Of a stretch of 64,000 nucleotides of DNA, positions 1 through 8,594 are shown in pieces (within the stretch, counting starts at the first letter, position 1; each line of letters starts with the position of its first letter). The notes below the pieces were generated by a model, which saw only the letters and a program-made list of their open reading frames with translations, did no database searches and was not told the DNA's origin. This DNA is from Thalassospira sp. TSL5-1 (GTDB lineage Bacteria > Pseudomonadota > Alphaproteobacteria > Rhodospirillales > Thalassospiraceae). The translations under genes were made by a program, and so were the position numbers. The stretch spans positions 79,872-143,871 of the forward strand of contig NZ_KV880643.1 in assembly GCF_001907695.1 (NCBI RefSeq). Direction: 5' to 3'.

Positions 1-1272
1 CCTGTCGCGTGAGCCAGAGATCACACCTGCCGCAAGCCCGTATTGTGATCTGTTGGCAAGGTCGATGGCCTGTTCATCCGACTCAAAGGAGGCGATGCAG
101 GCAACCGGACCAAAGATTTCTTCGTGAAAGGCGCGCATATCGGGGGTGATGCCAGCCAGTACGGTTGCCGGGTAAAACCTGTCGGTTGGTTTTCCGCCGG
201 TAAGCAGGCGTGCGCCCTTGTTAATGGCATCATGAACAATGTCCTGAATGGTTTTGACCTGACCATCGGAAATGATTGGCCCCAGCGCGACCTGATCGGA
301 CATGGGATCACCGACTGGAAGATTTTGCGCCTTGGTCGCCAGGGTTTTTGTAATTTCCCCGGCGATGCTTTCATGGGCCAGCACCAGGCCGGTTGCCATA
401 CAGATTTGCCCCTGATGCAGGAAGGCACCCCAGGCGGCATTTGAGGCCGCCACCGCGACATCGGCGTCGTCCAGAATGATCAGGGTGTTTTTGCCGCCCA
501 GTTCCAGTTGCACTTTCTTAAGGTGCTTTCCACACAGCTCGCCAACCCGTGCCCCTGCATTGGCCGAGCCGGTAAAGGAGATCATCGCAATGTCGGGGCT
601 GGTGCACAGGGCTTCGCCCGCCGATGCGCCGCCGGGGATAACGTGCAGTAATCCTTTTGGCAGACCGGCTTCTTCAAAAATGCGGGCAATGATGATGCCT
701 CCGGAAATGGGTGTGCGCGGGTCCGGTTTGTGAACAACGGCATTGCCAAGGGCCAGGGCGGGGGCAATCGCCCGAACAGAGAGGACCAGGGGAAAATTGA
801 ACGGCGAAATAACCCCGACAACACCATGCGGAATACGCTTTGCGTAATTGGGGCGGCCGTCAAGCTCTGGCAGTTCGATGGTCATGGGTTGTGTTGCCAG
901 CGATGCGGCATGGCGGATAAAGGCGGCACCATGTTCAATTTCGATGCCCGCCTTGATGCGGGTTGAGCCTGATTCCTTCATGATCCACGGGATCAGTTCT
1001 TCGGCGTTGGCTTCCAGAAGATCGGTTGTTGTATGGAGGATTTTTGCGCGGGTTTCGGGCGCTTCTTTGGCCCAACTGCGCTGGGCGAGGCGGGCCTCCC
1101 TGGCGGCGCGTGTAATATCGGCAGCTATGCCAAATCCGACAGAGGCAATGGCCTGCCCGGTGGCCGGGTTTGTGACGTCTATTTTGCCGCCATTTGCCGG
1201 TTCCCAGTCGGAAAACAGCACTTTGCCCTGCCATTTGTCGCTGGCGATGAAGGTTTTGGTGTTCTGGTTCAT
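1..1272 (-). CDS. Aromatic aldehyde dehydrogenase (vanillin/benzaldehyde type), 3' end cut off
   Basis: NAD(P)-dependent oxidation of an aromatic aldehyde to its acid. The reverse frame is open from an ATG at 1272 to the window edge (424 codons seen; the family is about 480-490 aa, so some 60 C-terminal residues are missing). The start has a strong GGGAGGAAG ribosome site. Visible family motifs are the cofactor-site stretch SPFNFPLVLS, the FTGSANAG Rossmann-type loop, ELGGKN with the general-base Glu, and HQGQICMATG with catalytic Cys near residue 291, followed by EEIFGPV. It diverges from feruloyl-CoA synthase, which favours vanillin (or a similar benzaldehyde) as substrate, the product of feruloyl-CoA chain cleavage. 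The substrate is inferred from context; benzaldehyde dehydrogenase of the XylC type is the alternative. The aldehyde dehydrogenase fold is certain. Confidence 0.93.
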   Translation of the reverse strand, partial: MNQNTKTFIASDKWQGKVLFSDWEPANGGKIDVTNPATGQAIASVGFGIAADITRAAREARLAQRSWAKEAPETRAKILHTTTDLLEANAEELIPWIMKESGSTRIKAGIEIEHGAAFIRHAASLATQPMTIELPELDGRPNYAKRIPHGVVGVISPFNFPLVLSVRAIAPALALGNAVVHKPDPRTPISGGIIIARIFEEAGLPKGLLHVIPGGASAGEALCTSPDIAMISFTGSANAGARVGELCGKHLKKVQLELGGKNTLIILDDADVAVAASNAAWGAFLHQGQICMATGLVLAHESIAGEITKTLATKAQNLPVGDPMSDQVALGPIISDGQVKTIQDIVHDAINKGARLLTGGKPTDRFYPATVLAGITPDMRAFHEEIFGPVACIASFESDEQAIDLANRSQYGLAAGVISGSRDR

Positions 1273-1383
1273 TTCTTCCTCCCGGTGTGTTTTTTTGATT
1301 TGTCGTTGTTGTTTGCTTCATCGCCACATGGGGTCAATGGGGAATGTGGGTGAAGTAAGGGGGTCAAGCTTCGCTGTGCAATA

Positions 1384-1402
1384 TTGTTATAAATTATAAT
1401 AG
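1384..1402. promoter_or_regulatory. Operator-like imperfect inverted repeat, aldehyde dehydrogenase side
   Basis: TTGTTAT, a 5-base AAATT centre, then ATAATAG. This matches the better palindrome at 1523-1541 except in the outer right arm. It lies about 112 bases upstream of the aldehyde dehydrogenase start. Read as a second, weaker binding site for the same regulator; inference from repeat similarity. Confidence 0.45.
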
Positions 1403-1522
1403 TTATACAAGTTAGGCAACGCCATTTTTGTGGCTCGGGGTGGCTCGAATGTCGCGCGCTCGTTAAATTTGAGGGATGCTAATCCCGTTTCGCGATATTT
1501 CGCTTGATGTAATGAATCATTA

Positions 1523-1541
1523 TTGTTATTAATTATAACAA
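1523..1541. promoter_or_regulatory. Operator-like palindrome upstream of feruloyl-CoA synthase
   Basis: TTGTTAT-TAATT-ATAACAA has perfect 7-base arms around a 5-base centre. It ends about 30 bases before the fcs start and just upstream of the GGAGG ribosome site, a position suited to repression. Phenylpropanoid operons are commonly controlled by MarR-type repressors binding AT-rich palindromes. No such regulator gene is in the window, so it may lie beyond the left edge. Confidence 0.6.
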
Positions 1542-1571
1542 ATAAAAAATGATCAGTGGAGGATTCGTATC

Positions 1572-3437
1572 ATGCCTATGATTGCTGAACCCGGATTGCG
1601 TCCGGTTCGCATGGGGGATACTCGCGTTTCGGCATCAAAGCGGGACGATGGCACCATTTATGTGCACTCAGGTGAAACACCCGATGACTATCCCCGCGCC
1701 ATTACCGACAAACTGGATTACTGGGCCGAACAGACGCCCGATCAGGTGTTTTTGGCAGACCGGGATCCATCCGGTGACTGGGAAACGCGGACCTATCGCC
1801 AAACCCGCCAGGAAGTCCGCCAGTTAGCGCAATATCTGTTAAGTCTCGACCTTTCAGTGGATCGCCCGGTTTTAATCCTGTCGGGCAACAGCCTTGCGCA
1901 TGGTTTATTGGCCCTGGCCGCCATGTATGTTGGCATTCCCTATGCGCCGGTTTCATCGGCTTATTCCCTGATCTCAAAGGACTTTGCCAAACTGCGCCAT
2001 GTGTGCGAACTGCTGGAACCCGGTTTGGTGTTTGTCGAAGACGGGGCAAAATACGCCAAGGCATTATCTGCCGTGCTGCCTGCCAAAACGCGGATTTTGG
2101 TGGTTGAAAACGGCCTGTCGGAATTTGCGGTCGATACGTTTTCAAATGCGCTTGCCACCGATGTGACGGATGCGGTGGACCGGGCCAATGCCCGTGTGAC
2201 CGAGGATACCATTGCCAAATTCCTGTTTACATCCGGCTCCACCGGGATGCCCAAGGCCGTGATCAACACGCAACGCATGATCTGTTTTAACCAGATGATG
2301 TTGCGCCATACCCTGGCTTTTTTGCAGGACGAACCCCCGGTGATGCTGGACTGGCTGCCATGGAACCATACGGCGGGCGGTAATCATAATTTTGGCATCG
2401 CCCTTTATAATGGCGGCAGTTTTTACATCGATCAGGGCAAGCCAACCCCGGACGGCATTTTTGAAACCGTCCGTAATCTATGTGAAATCTCGCCAACCAT
2501 GTATTTTAACGTCCCTAAGGGGTTTGAAATGCTGGTGCAGCATTTGCAGGAAAATCCGGCTTTGCGGGACTCGTTTTTTCGGCGGCTTAAGCTGATGCAA
2601 TATGCCGGGGCGGGTTTGTCGCAATATGTGTGGGACAATCTCGAACGCATCGCCCTTGATACCATCGGCGAGAAAATCGTGATGGTCACGGGTTATGGCT
2701 CCACCGAAACCGCCCCGTTTGCCTTTACCACCACCTGGGCGGTGGATCAGGCGGCCAGTGTTGGCCTTCCGGCGGTGGGGCTGGATGTTAAGCTGGTGCC
2801 CAATGGCGAAAAACTTGAAGTGCGCCTGCGCGGACCCAGCATCACGCCAGGATACTGGAAACAGCCCGATAAAACCCGGGAATCATTTGATGACGAGGGC
2901 TATTATCTGATTGGTGATGCGTTAAAATTTGTCGATCCCGATCATATTGAACGTGGTTTTCTGTTTGACGGGCGGGTGTGCGAGGATTTCAAACTATCGA
3001 CCGGCACTTGGGTGCATGTTGCTGCCATCCGGGCCAATATTGCCGAAACCTTTGCCCCCTATGTGCGTGATGCGGTTTTAACCGGCCTTAATGAAAATCA
3101 TATCGGCGCATTGCTGTTTGCCGATTTTGTCGCCTGCCGAAAATTATGCCCCGATTTGCCGGATGGCGCATCCGAACGCGATATCGCAACCCATCCGGCT
3201 GTTCTGGCACATTTCCAGCAAAAACTGAACGAACTGGCCGCACAGGCCACCGGGAGTGCCCAGTTGGTTGCCTGCGCCATCCTGCTGGATCGATCACCGG
3301 ACCTTGATGCCCATGAAGTCACGGATAAAGGATCGATCAATCAGCGCGCCGTTTTGACCAGCCGTGCCGACAAGGTTGCTGATCTGTACCGGGAGCCAGC
3401 GCCAGAACATGTGATGATCGCGCAGAAAGGAAACTGA
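1572..3437 (+). CDS. fcs: Feruloyl-CoA synthase-like acyl-CoA ligase
   Basis: ATP-dependent ligase activating a hydroxycinnamate (ferulate, p-coumarate or caffeate) to its CoA thioester in the cytoplasm, the entry step of side-chain shortening. The 621-aa length and layout fit feruloyl-CoA synthases: an N-terminal stretch, then the AMP-binding P-loop LFTSGSTGMPKAV near residues 217-229, the adenylate motif YGSTETAPFAF near 374-384, and the hinge region GDALKFVDP before the mobile C-terminal domain. The ATG has a GTGGAGG ribosome site. The thiolase follows with its ATG one base after this stop, so the two are co-transcribed. No enoyl-CoA hydratase/aldolase (ech) is in the window, so the chain-cleaving partner must lie elsewhere. 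Family assignment is firm; the exact acid is inferred. Confidence 0.88.
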   Translation: MPMIAEPGLRPVRMGDTRVSASKRDDGTIYVHSGETPDDYPRAITDKLDYWAEQTPDQVFLADRDPSGDWETRTYRQTRQEVRQLAQYLLSLDLSVDRPVLILSGNSLAHGLLALAAMYVGIPYAPVSSAYSLISKDFAKLRHVCELLEPGLVFVEDGAKYAKALSAVLPAKTRILVVENGLSEFAVDTFSNALATDVTDAVDRANARVTEDTIAKFLFTSGSTGMPKAVINTQRMICFNQMMLRHTLAFLQDEPPVMLDWLPWNHTAGGNHNFGIALYNGGSFYIDQGKPTPDGIFETVRNLCEISPTMYFNVPKGFEMLVQHLQENPALRDSFFRRLKLMQYAGAGLSQYVWDNLERIALDTIGEKIVMVTGYGSTETAPFAFTTTWAVDQAASVGLPAVGLDVKLVPNGEKLEVRLRGPSITPGYWKQPDKTRESFDDEGYYLIGDALKFVDPDHIERGFLFDGRVCEDFKLSTGTWVHVAAIRANIAETFAPYVRDAVLTGLNENHIGALLFADFVACRKLCPDLPDGASERDIATHPAVLAHFQQKLNELAAQATGSAQLVACAILLDRSPDLDAHEVTDKGSINQRAVLTSRADKVADLYREPAPEHVMIAQKGN

Positions 3438-3438
3438 G

Positions 3439-4689
3439 ATGACCGGAATTACGAAAGGATTGCGCACCGAATTTGAGGATGTGTGGCTGTTGGGCGGCAA
3501 GCGGACGCCCTTTGTTGATTATACCGGTGCCTTTGGCAAAATTTCACCGATTGACCTTGGCATCAAGGCCGCACGGGCCGCCATCGAACAGGCGGGCGTG
3601 AATGCGGCGGATATTGATTTTACCGTGGCGGGCTCGATGGCCCAGGCATCGTTTGATGCCTATATGACGCCGCGCCATATTGGGCTTTATGCCGGTGTTC
3701 CGGTGGATCGTCCCGCCCATCTTGTCCAGCGTATTTGCGGCACCGGGATCGAGGTCATCTTGCAGGCGGCCGATCATATCTCGCTGGGGCGTGGGCACCT
3801 GGCCCTGTGTGTGGGCACGGAATCCATGAGCCGCAATCCTGTTGCTGCCTATACCCATCGCAGCGGGTTTCGCATGGGGCAGGTGGAGTTCAAGGATTTC
3901 CTGTGGGAGGCCCTGCTGGATCCGGCGGTTAATTGCACGATGGGCGATACGGCGGAAAACCTGGCGAAACAATACGATATTTCCCGGCAAGAGGTGGACC
4001 ATTTTGCCGCGCGCAGTTTTGAACGCGCCGTGCGTGCCCAGGAAGACGGTTTTTTGGCGGGCGAAATTACGCCTGTTACCAACGAAACATTTGCGACTGA
4101 TGGTTTTAACAATCGTGACATTCGCCTGCCGCGCAACATTGATCAGGTAGATGCGGATTCTCATGTCAAACCGTCTTCTTACGAAGTTCTTGCAAAAATC
4201 CGTCCCGCATTTGGCGGGGTGCAAACGGGGGGAAATTCGTCTGCCGTGGTGGATGGTGCGGCGGCAGTTGTGCTGGGCAGTGCAGCCTATGCCAGGGCGC
4301 ATAATCTTGCCCCGCAGGCGCGCATCATTGCCGGTGTATCGGTAGGCGTGCCGCCGGAAATTATGGGCATTGGCCCGGTCCCGGCCATTCGGGCCCTGCT
4401 GGACCATACCGGCATGACGCTGGATCAAATCGACCGGATTGAAATTAACGAGGCCTTTGGCGCGCAAATTCTCGCCTGCATTCGCGAACTGGAACTGGAC
4501 GAGGATAAGGTCAATGTCAATGGCGGGGCGATTGCCATTGGGCATCCTCTTGCTGCCACGGGGGTGCGCATTACCAATACCCTTGCCCGCGCGTTGCATC
4601 AGTGTGGCGGGCGCTATGGCATTGCGTCGGCCTGTATTGGCGGCGGGCAGGGCATTGCTGTTTTGATCGAGCGGGCAGAGGTTAACTGA
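3439..4689 (+). CDS. Thiolase family acetyl-CoA acyltransferase
   Basis: Thiolytic cleavage or formation of 3-ketoacyl-CoA. The 416-aa protein has the usual thiolase landmarks: the nucleophilic Cys at about residue 100 in QRICGTGIE, the GGVQTGGNSSAVVDGAAA stretch, INEAFGAQ, the GHPLAATG His motif and the C-terminal CIGGGQG with the second catalytic Cys. It starts one base after fcs and so is translationally coupled to it. A thiolase (aat) accompanies fcs in known ferulate loci, where it suggests either a beta-oxidative route for the CoA ester or handling of released acetyl-CoA. Which reaction runs here cannot be told from sequence. Confidence 0.88.
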   Translation: MTGITKGLRTEFEDVWLLGGKRTPFVDYTGAFGKISPIDLGIKAARAAIEQAGVNAADIDFTVAGSMAQASFDAYMTPRHIGLYAGVPVDRPAHLVQRICGTGIEVILQAADHISLGRGHLALCVGTESMSRNPVAAYTHRSGFRMGQVEFKDFLWEALLDPAVNCTMGDTAENLAKQYDISRQEVDHFAARSFERAVRAQEDGFLAGEITPVTNETFATDGFNNRDIRLPRNIDQVDADSHVKPSSYEVLAKIRPAFGGVQTGGNSSAVVDGAAAVVLGSAAYARAHNLAPQARIIAGVSVGVPPEIMGIGPVPAIRALLDHTGMTLDQIDRIEINEAFGAQILACIRELELDEDKVNVNGGAIAIGHPLAATGVRITNTLARALHQCGGRYGIASACIGGGQGIAVLIERAEVN

Positions 4690-4759
4690 TTATTATTTCT
4701 GTGTATCGCGGCGTGTCCGGTTCATCCGTCATTCATGCCAAAACGGGAGGATAAATAGA

Positions 4760-5986
4760 ATGTTACATCGTCGTTTATGGGGGGCGGCAGCATTTGCCGG
4801 TGCCATCGCAACATCTGCTGTTCCCGGCTTTGCCACCGAGCAGACGTCACGCTGGTTAACACCAACCATGATCAATGCCCGGGCGCATATGTTTTCGCCG
4901 GATCTGAACTTTTTGACCTTTCAGCATATGAACCAGATGTTTGCCACCCGTACCGTCAAGGCGGGGGATCATGTTTGGCAGTTGCCGGAAAAGCCGGTGT
5001 CGCTGGAAGGCGATTATACCCTGAATGGCAAAACTGTTAGCCTGGATGGCTATCTGGAAGCGGTTTATACCAACGCTCTGGTGGTCGTGAAGGATGGGGC
5101 GATTGTTTATGAAACCTATCGTAATGGCAGCACGCCCGATACCCGCTTTATGACCTTTTCGGTTGCCAAGTCTTATGTCTCGACCTTGATCGGTTTGGCG
5201 CTGCATGACGGTTTCATCAAAAGCCTGGATGACAAGGTAACAGACTACCTGCCCGAAATGGCGGGATCGGGCTATGACGGGCCGACAATCCGCGATCTGC
5301 TGCGTATGCGCTCTGGCGTGGACTGGCAGGAAATTTATAAATTCGGCAGCGAAACCCAACTGACTCAGGTGCATGATAATTCGCTGGTGGGCTATAAATA
5401 CCGCTGGTGTGATTATGCCGCCAATCAGTCCAAGCCCGGCCCCAACAAGCCCGGCGCGGTTTTTAATTACGCCACCCTGGATACCAGTGTGTTGGGCTGT
5501 GTGCTCGAACGTGTGGTGGGCATGACCGGGGCGGAATATATGTCCAAAAAGCTCTGGCAGCCCGCAGGCATGGAAAATGATGCCTATTGGGTGATGGACG
5601 GCCCGGAAAATGTTGGGCGGGAATTTTTTGGTGCCGGATTAAACGCCACCGCCCGCGACCATGCCCGCTTTGGCCTGATGTTTTTAAATGGCGGCAAGGC
5701 CAATGGCAAACAGGTTGTCCCGGCTGACTGGGTCCAAGAGGCCACCGTGCCCGATGAAGGTTATGAACCAACGGCAGCGGGTGAACCGTTTGGCTATCAA
5801 TATCAATGGTGGACCCTGCCGGGATCGGATGCCTATTCGGCGATTGGCCTGTTTCACCAGTTCATTTATGTCGATCCGGCAAACAATATGGTGATCGTCA
5901 AGGCCAGCTACACGCCAGAGCCCGAAGGCCGGGAAGACGAAAATATCAGCTTGTTTAACCAGATTGCAGACCGGCTGTCGAAATAA
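4760..5986 (+). CDS. Exported serine hydrolase, beta-lactamase class C / 6-aminohexanoate-dimer hydrolase type
   Basis: Hydrolase of the penicillin-binding-protein-like fold. It begins with a signal-peptide-like segment (MLHRR, then a hydrophobic run ending near VPGFA at residue 24), so it probably acts in the periplasm. The catalytic SxxK is clear at S134-V-A-K137, and FNYATLDTS supplies the usual Tyr motif region. A canonical C-terminal HxG/KTG box is not obvious; GLFHQFIYVDP occupies that place. It sits 70 bases after the thiolase with its own GGGAGGA ribosome site and is followed by a terminator, so it is probably the last gene of the fcs unit. It could hydrolyse an ester or amide of a phenolic acid outside the cytoplasm, but the substrate is unknown. 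Confidence 0.78.
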   Translation: MLHRRLWGAAAFAGAIATSAVPGFATEQTSRWLTPTMINARAHMFSPDLNFLTFQHMNQMFATRTVKAGDHVWQLPEKPVSLEGDYTLNGKTVSLDGYLEAVYTNALVVVKDGAIVYETYRNGSTPDTRFMTFSVAKSYVSTLIGLALHDGFIKSLDDKVTDYLPEMAGSGYDGPTIRDLLRMRSGVDWQEIYKFGSETQLTQVHDNSLVGYKYRWCDYAANQSKPGPNKPGAVFNYATLDTSVLGCVLERVVGMTGAEYMSKKLWQPAGMENDAYWVMDGPENVGREFFGAGLNATARDHARFGLMFLNGGKANGKQVVPADWVQEATVPDEGYEPTAAGEPFGYQYQWWTLPGSDAYSAIGLFHQFIYVDPANNMVIVKASYTPEPEGREDENISLFNQIADRLSK

Positions 5987-5989
5987 ACA

Positions 5990-6026
5990 AAGGGCTTGTC
6001 GGGGGGATTTCCTGACAAGCCCTTTT
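5990..6026. terminator. Bidirectional rho-independent terminator
   Basis: AGGGCTTGTC pairs with GACAAGCCCT around a 13-base loop. It is followed by a T run on the plus strand and has A-rich sequence on the other side. It separates the serine hydrolase from the convergent GH88/GH105 gene. Confidence 0.88.
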
Positions 6027-6046
6027 TGCCATCTTAACCAACTTTA

Positions 6047-7141
6047 TCAGTTAATATGATTAAGTGCCTCGACTAGGCACAGCAGTGCCATTGACTGCCC
6101 ATATCCCGTTGGATGCAGCGGAATATCTTTGTAGAATTGAAGGTCATGCCCCATCCGGGTGCCATAGGACACCTGCTGGACAACGCCCTCATGATCAATG
6201 TTGCGGAGCACGGCCTGAAGGGCCTTGTTTCCGGCGTCCTTCCAGTTTTCCGGGCCCAGACCCAGGCGATAGCCCTTGAGCAGGGCATAGCCGATGGCTG
6301 AGGTCGCCGAAATTTCCTCGTAAGAGGAAGGATCATCCACCAGGGTGCGCCAGGCCCCGCTTTCACATTGATATTCCAGAAGCGACGTTAGCTGTGCCTT
6401 GACCACCCAAAGCAGGAACCGGCGGGTCGCCGGATCAAGCTCCGCCAGGTCGATCAAATCCAGGATACCGGCCGAAATCCAGGAATTCCCCCGGGCCCAG
6501 CGGGCACGGGCAAAATTGTGGTTGCCATCAAAGCTCCAGCCGTGAAACCACAATGCTGTTTCAGGTTCACACAGATAATGCGTATGAACCAGAAACTGGA
6601 ATTTTGCTTCATCCACCAGCTCCGGGCGTTCCGCCCCCTGACCATAAGATGCCAGGAAAAGGGCCAGCATGAACAGGGTGTCGTCCCACAATTCACCATC
6701 GTTGATCTTGTCGGACACATCATGCTGAAACCCGCCAGAAACCGTGCGCGGGGCTTCCTCGATCAGTCGGTTGGCCCAGTCATCGAGCACGGGTTTCCAG
6801 CGGGGATCACGGGTCTGCTGCCATAAAAGGGAAAGCGCCAGCATGGGGGCTGTCGTGTTCACATTTTGCGGCGGCAGACCCTGTTTAAGCTGTTTTTCGT
6901 ACCAGTTTTCCAGAATTTCCCGCGCCTGTTCGTCTCCGGTTTGCAGCCATAATTGTGCAATCCCGTAAAGCCCGACACCCTGAGGCCATTCCCAACTGTC
7001 AAAACTGACATAATCCCCGGCCGTTCCATCGAGGTTCGGTTCGTTGAACTGTCCTTCATCACGCAGGTTGCGCAGGCCTTTAACGATCTGGGATATTTTG
7101 CTTTGCAGGTCGTCGCGAAGGCTGAGGGTATCGGTTCCCAT
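6047..7141 (-). CDS. GH88/GH105-type unsaturated glucuronyl/rhamnogalacturonyl hydrolase
   Basis: Cytoplasmic (no signal peptide) hydrolase removing the 4,5-unsaturated uronic acid left at the non-reducing end of oligosaccharides by polysaccharide lyases. The 364-aa length and motifs match the YteR/YesR group of (alpha/alpha)6 barrels: WEWPQGVGLYG near residue 50, NTTAPM near 95, LWDDTLFM with paired Asp at 153-154 (position of the catalytic Asp in this family) and the ARWARGNSW motif. The start has a GAGAGA ribosome site. It follows dctP by 50 bases, as the second gene of a leftward unit, so its oligosaccharide probably enters by that TRAP system. The free unsaturated uronate would then feed KduI/KduD. 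The exact polymer (rhamnogalacturonan, ulvan or other) cannot be told. Confidence 0.85.
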   Translation of the reverse strand: MGTDTLSLRDDLQSKISQIVKGLRNLRDEGQFNEPNLDGTAGDYVSFDSWEWPQGVGLYGIAQLWLQTGDEQAREILENWYEKQLKQGLPPQNVNTTAPMLALSLLWQQTRDPRWKPVLDDWANRLIEEAPRTVSGGFQHDVSDKINDGELWDDTLFMLALFLASYGQGAERPELVDEAKFQFLVHTHYLCEPETALWFHGWSFDGNHNFARARWARGNSWISAGILDLIDLAELDPATRRFLLWVVKAQLTSLLEYQCESGAWRTLVDDPSSYEEISATSAIGYALLKGYRLGLGPENWKDAGNKALQAVLRNIDHEGVVQQVSYGTRMGHDLQFYKDIPLHPTGYGQSMALLCLVEALNHIN

Positions 7142-7191
7142 TATTATCTCTCGCTGTTTTTATTTGAGAATCATGCGGCGCGGCGTGGAAA

Positions 7192-8166
7192 TCATTCGGT
7201 ATCGAGAATCTGGTTCAAAAGGCCGCCAAAATCCGGGTCATCGCGATATTCATCAAGCAGCGGCATGACCTTTTCGCGGAAAGGCGCCTGATCCGGGGTG
7301 ACAAAGGTGACGCCCATATTTTCCGCTTCGGTTTTTGCATCGGTGATGGCCTTGTCCCAGATCCCGCGGAAGGATTCGGTTGCGTGAACGGCGGCTTCCT
7401 TGACGATGGCATATTGCGCATCGGTCAGTTTTTTGGCGGCGGCATTGGAAATGACCAGGAAGTCGGGAATGCGCAGATGTTCATCCTGCGAATAGAATTT
7501 GGCAACTTCGCCATGACGGCCGATGGTCAGTGCCGTCACATTGTTTTCCGCACCATCAATCACGCCCATTTGCAAGGCCGTGTAAATTTCGGCATAGGGC
7601 ATCGGGGTTGGTGATCCACCCATCATTTCGACCATACGGATGGAGCTGTTTGAATTTAGCACCCGGATTTTAAGGCCCGAGAGGTCCTCTGGTTTGTTGA
7701 TCGGTTTGTCGACGGTGTAAAAAGAACGCGCCCCGCTGTCAAAAAAGGTCAGGCCAACAAAGCCGCTGTCTTTGGTTGCGTTATAGACTTCATCCGCCAC
7801 CGGCCCCGTCATGACGCGATAAAAATGATCTTCGCTTTTGAAGATATAGGGCAGGGTGAAGGCCTTGAAGATCGGGTCAAAATTTTCAAGGTTCCCCGCA
7901 CTGACACGGGTCATGTCAACCGCACCATTCTGAAGCTGTTCAAGAACCTCGCGTTCCGATCCCAGAACGGCATTCAGATACAGGCGGATCGTGACTTCGC
8001 CATCGGTGCGTTCTTTGACTTCATCGGCAAACTGCTGCAGGGCCGTGCTGGTCGGGTGGTCCGCCGACAGAGAATTGGCAAGTGTCAGGCGGGTTTTTGC
8101 CTCGACCGGGCCTGCGGCAAGTGTTGCAAATGCTGCCAGAGCAAAAGCAAGTTTCTGATATTTCAT
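7192..8166 (-). CDS. dctP: TRAP transporter substrate-binding protein DctP
   Basis: Periplasmic solute receptor of a tripartite ATP-independent transporter. I choose the ATG at 8166 rather than an in-frame ATG at 8187, because GGGAGGAAA lies directly before 8166 and the protein then opens with a normal signal peptide (MKYQKLAFALAAFATLAAG, cleavage after VEA). The 324-aa product shows the DctP pattern: LSADHPTSTALQQFADEVKE, a GSEREVLEQLQNGAVDMT stretch, GLKIRVLNS with the conserved carboxylate-binding Arg, and PMPYAEIYTALQMGVIDG. Its membrane partners dctQ and dctM are on the opposite strand across a 430-base divergent promoter. Neighbours indicate uronate or unsaturated oligouronide uptake; the ligand is inferred. 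Confidence 0.92.
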   Translation of the reverse strand: MKYQKLAFALAAFATLAAGPVEAKTRLTLANSLSADHPTSTALQQFADEVKERTDGEVTIRLYLNAVLGSEREVLEQLQNGAVDMTRVSAGNLENFDPIFKAFTLPYIFKSEDHFYRVMTGPVADEVYNATKDSGFVGLTFFDSGARSFYTVDKPINKPEDLSGLKIRVLNSNSSIRMVEMMGGSPTPMPYAEIYTALQMGVIDGAENNVTALTIGRHGEVAKFYSQDEHLRIPDFLVISNAAAKKLTDAQYAIVKEAAVHATESFRGIWDKAITDAKTEAENMGVTFVTPDQAPFREKVMPLLDEYRDDPDFGGLLNQILDTE

Positions 8167-8259
8167 TATTTTCCTCCCTTGGGACATCTTTCCGCTATTA
8201 AGGCGGTGACGAAAATGCCATCAGATTTGCTCGATGGCATGTATGGAAAAATGTCATTG

Positions 8260-8293
8260 TGAAAATAATATTGCTATATGTAATAAATTTTCA
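8260..8293. promoter_or_regulatory. Spaced TGAAAAT...ATTTTCA inverted repeat
   Basis: Perfect 7-base arms at 8260-8266 and 8287-8293 separated by 20 bases, about 95 bases upstream of the dctP start. These are the same half-sites as the compact palindrome at 8478-8492, suggesting one regulator reads both promoters. Confidence 0.45.
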
Positions 8294-8477
8294 TTCGTGA
8301 TTGTGGCGTTAGGAGGCTATTTGCTTGGATTGATAAACGGCAATGGCTGCCGGCGGCTATTGTCTGTGGAAGATGGTCATCATTTCCGCATATGCGATGT
8401 TGATCCGGCTGAACAGGCAGGCCTGTACTGGGAAAACGAAGGAGGTTTGATGAGAGATAAGTTTGACATATAGAATA

Positions 8478-8492
8478 TGAAAATAATTTTCA
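8478..8492. promoter_or_regulatory. Compact 15-base palindrome upstream of dctQ
   Basis: TGAAAAT-A-ATTTTCA, perfect around a single central base and directly after a TTGACA at 8463-8468. Position overlapping a likely core promoter suggests an operator for the uronate-module regulator. A LacI-type site normally has a CG centre, so a GntR-type protein is also possible. Confidence 0.5.
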
Positions 8493-8594
8493 GATTGCAG
8501 ATGTTGTTTTCACATCGCATGGTCTGTTTTTGCACAAAACAAAAAATTTGGTGCCGCAATGTGCACCGGGCAACTTCGACGGAGGAAACGCGAA

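Larger units (their letters stand above)
1273..1571. promoter_or_regulatory. Divergent promoter region of the ferulate-type module
   Basis: Gene-free, AT-rich 299 bases between the divergent aldehyde dehydrogenase and feruloyl-CoA synthase starts. It holds two copies of a TTGTTAT-based inverted repeat, listed separately, one towards each gene. I see no convincing complete -35/-10 pair and no small gene. Confidence 0.6.
8167..8594. promoter_or_regulatory. Divergent promoter region between dctP and dctQM
   Basis: About 430 gene-free, AT-rich bases. They contain two arrangements of the same half-site, TGAAAAT/ATTTTCA, at 8260-8293 and 8478-8492, and a TTGACA that could be a -35 box at 8463-8468. 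The KduR-like LacI protein encoded 4 kb downstream is the natural candidate regulator. Confidence 0.55.

Noticed and set aside
3544..4599. 351-codon open frame antisense to the thiolase gene
   Set aside because: Same pattern: no motif, no ribosome site, complete overlap with a certain gene.
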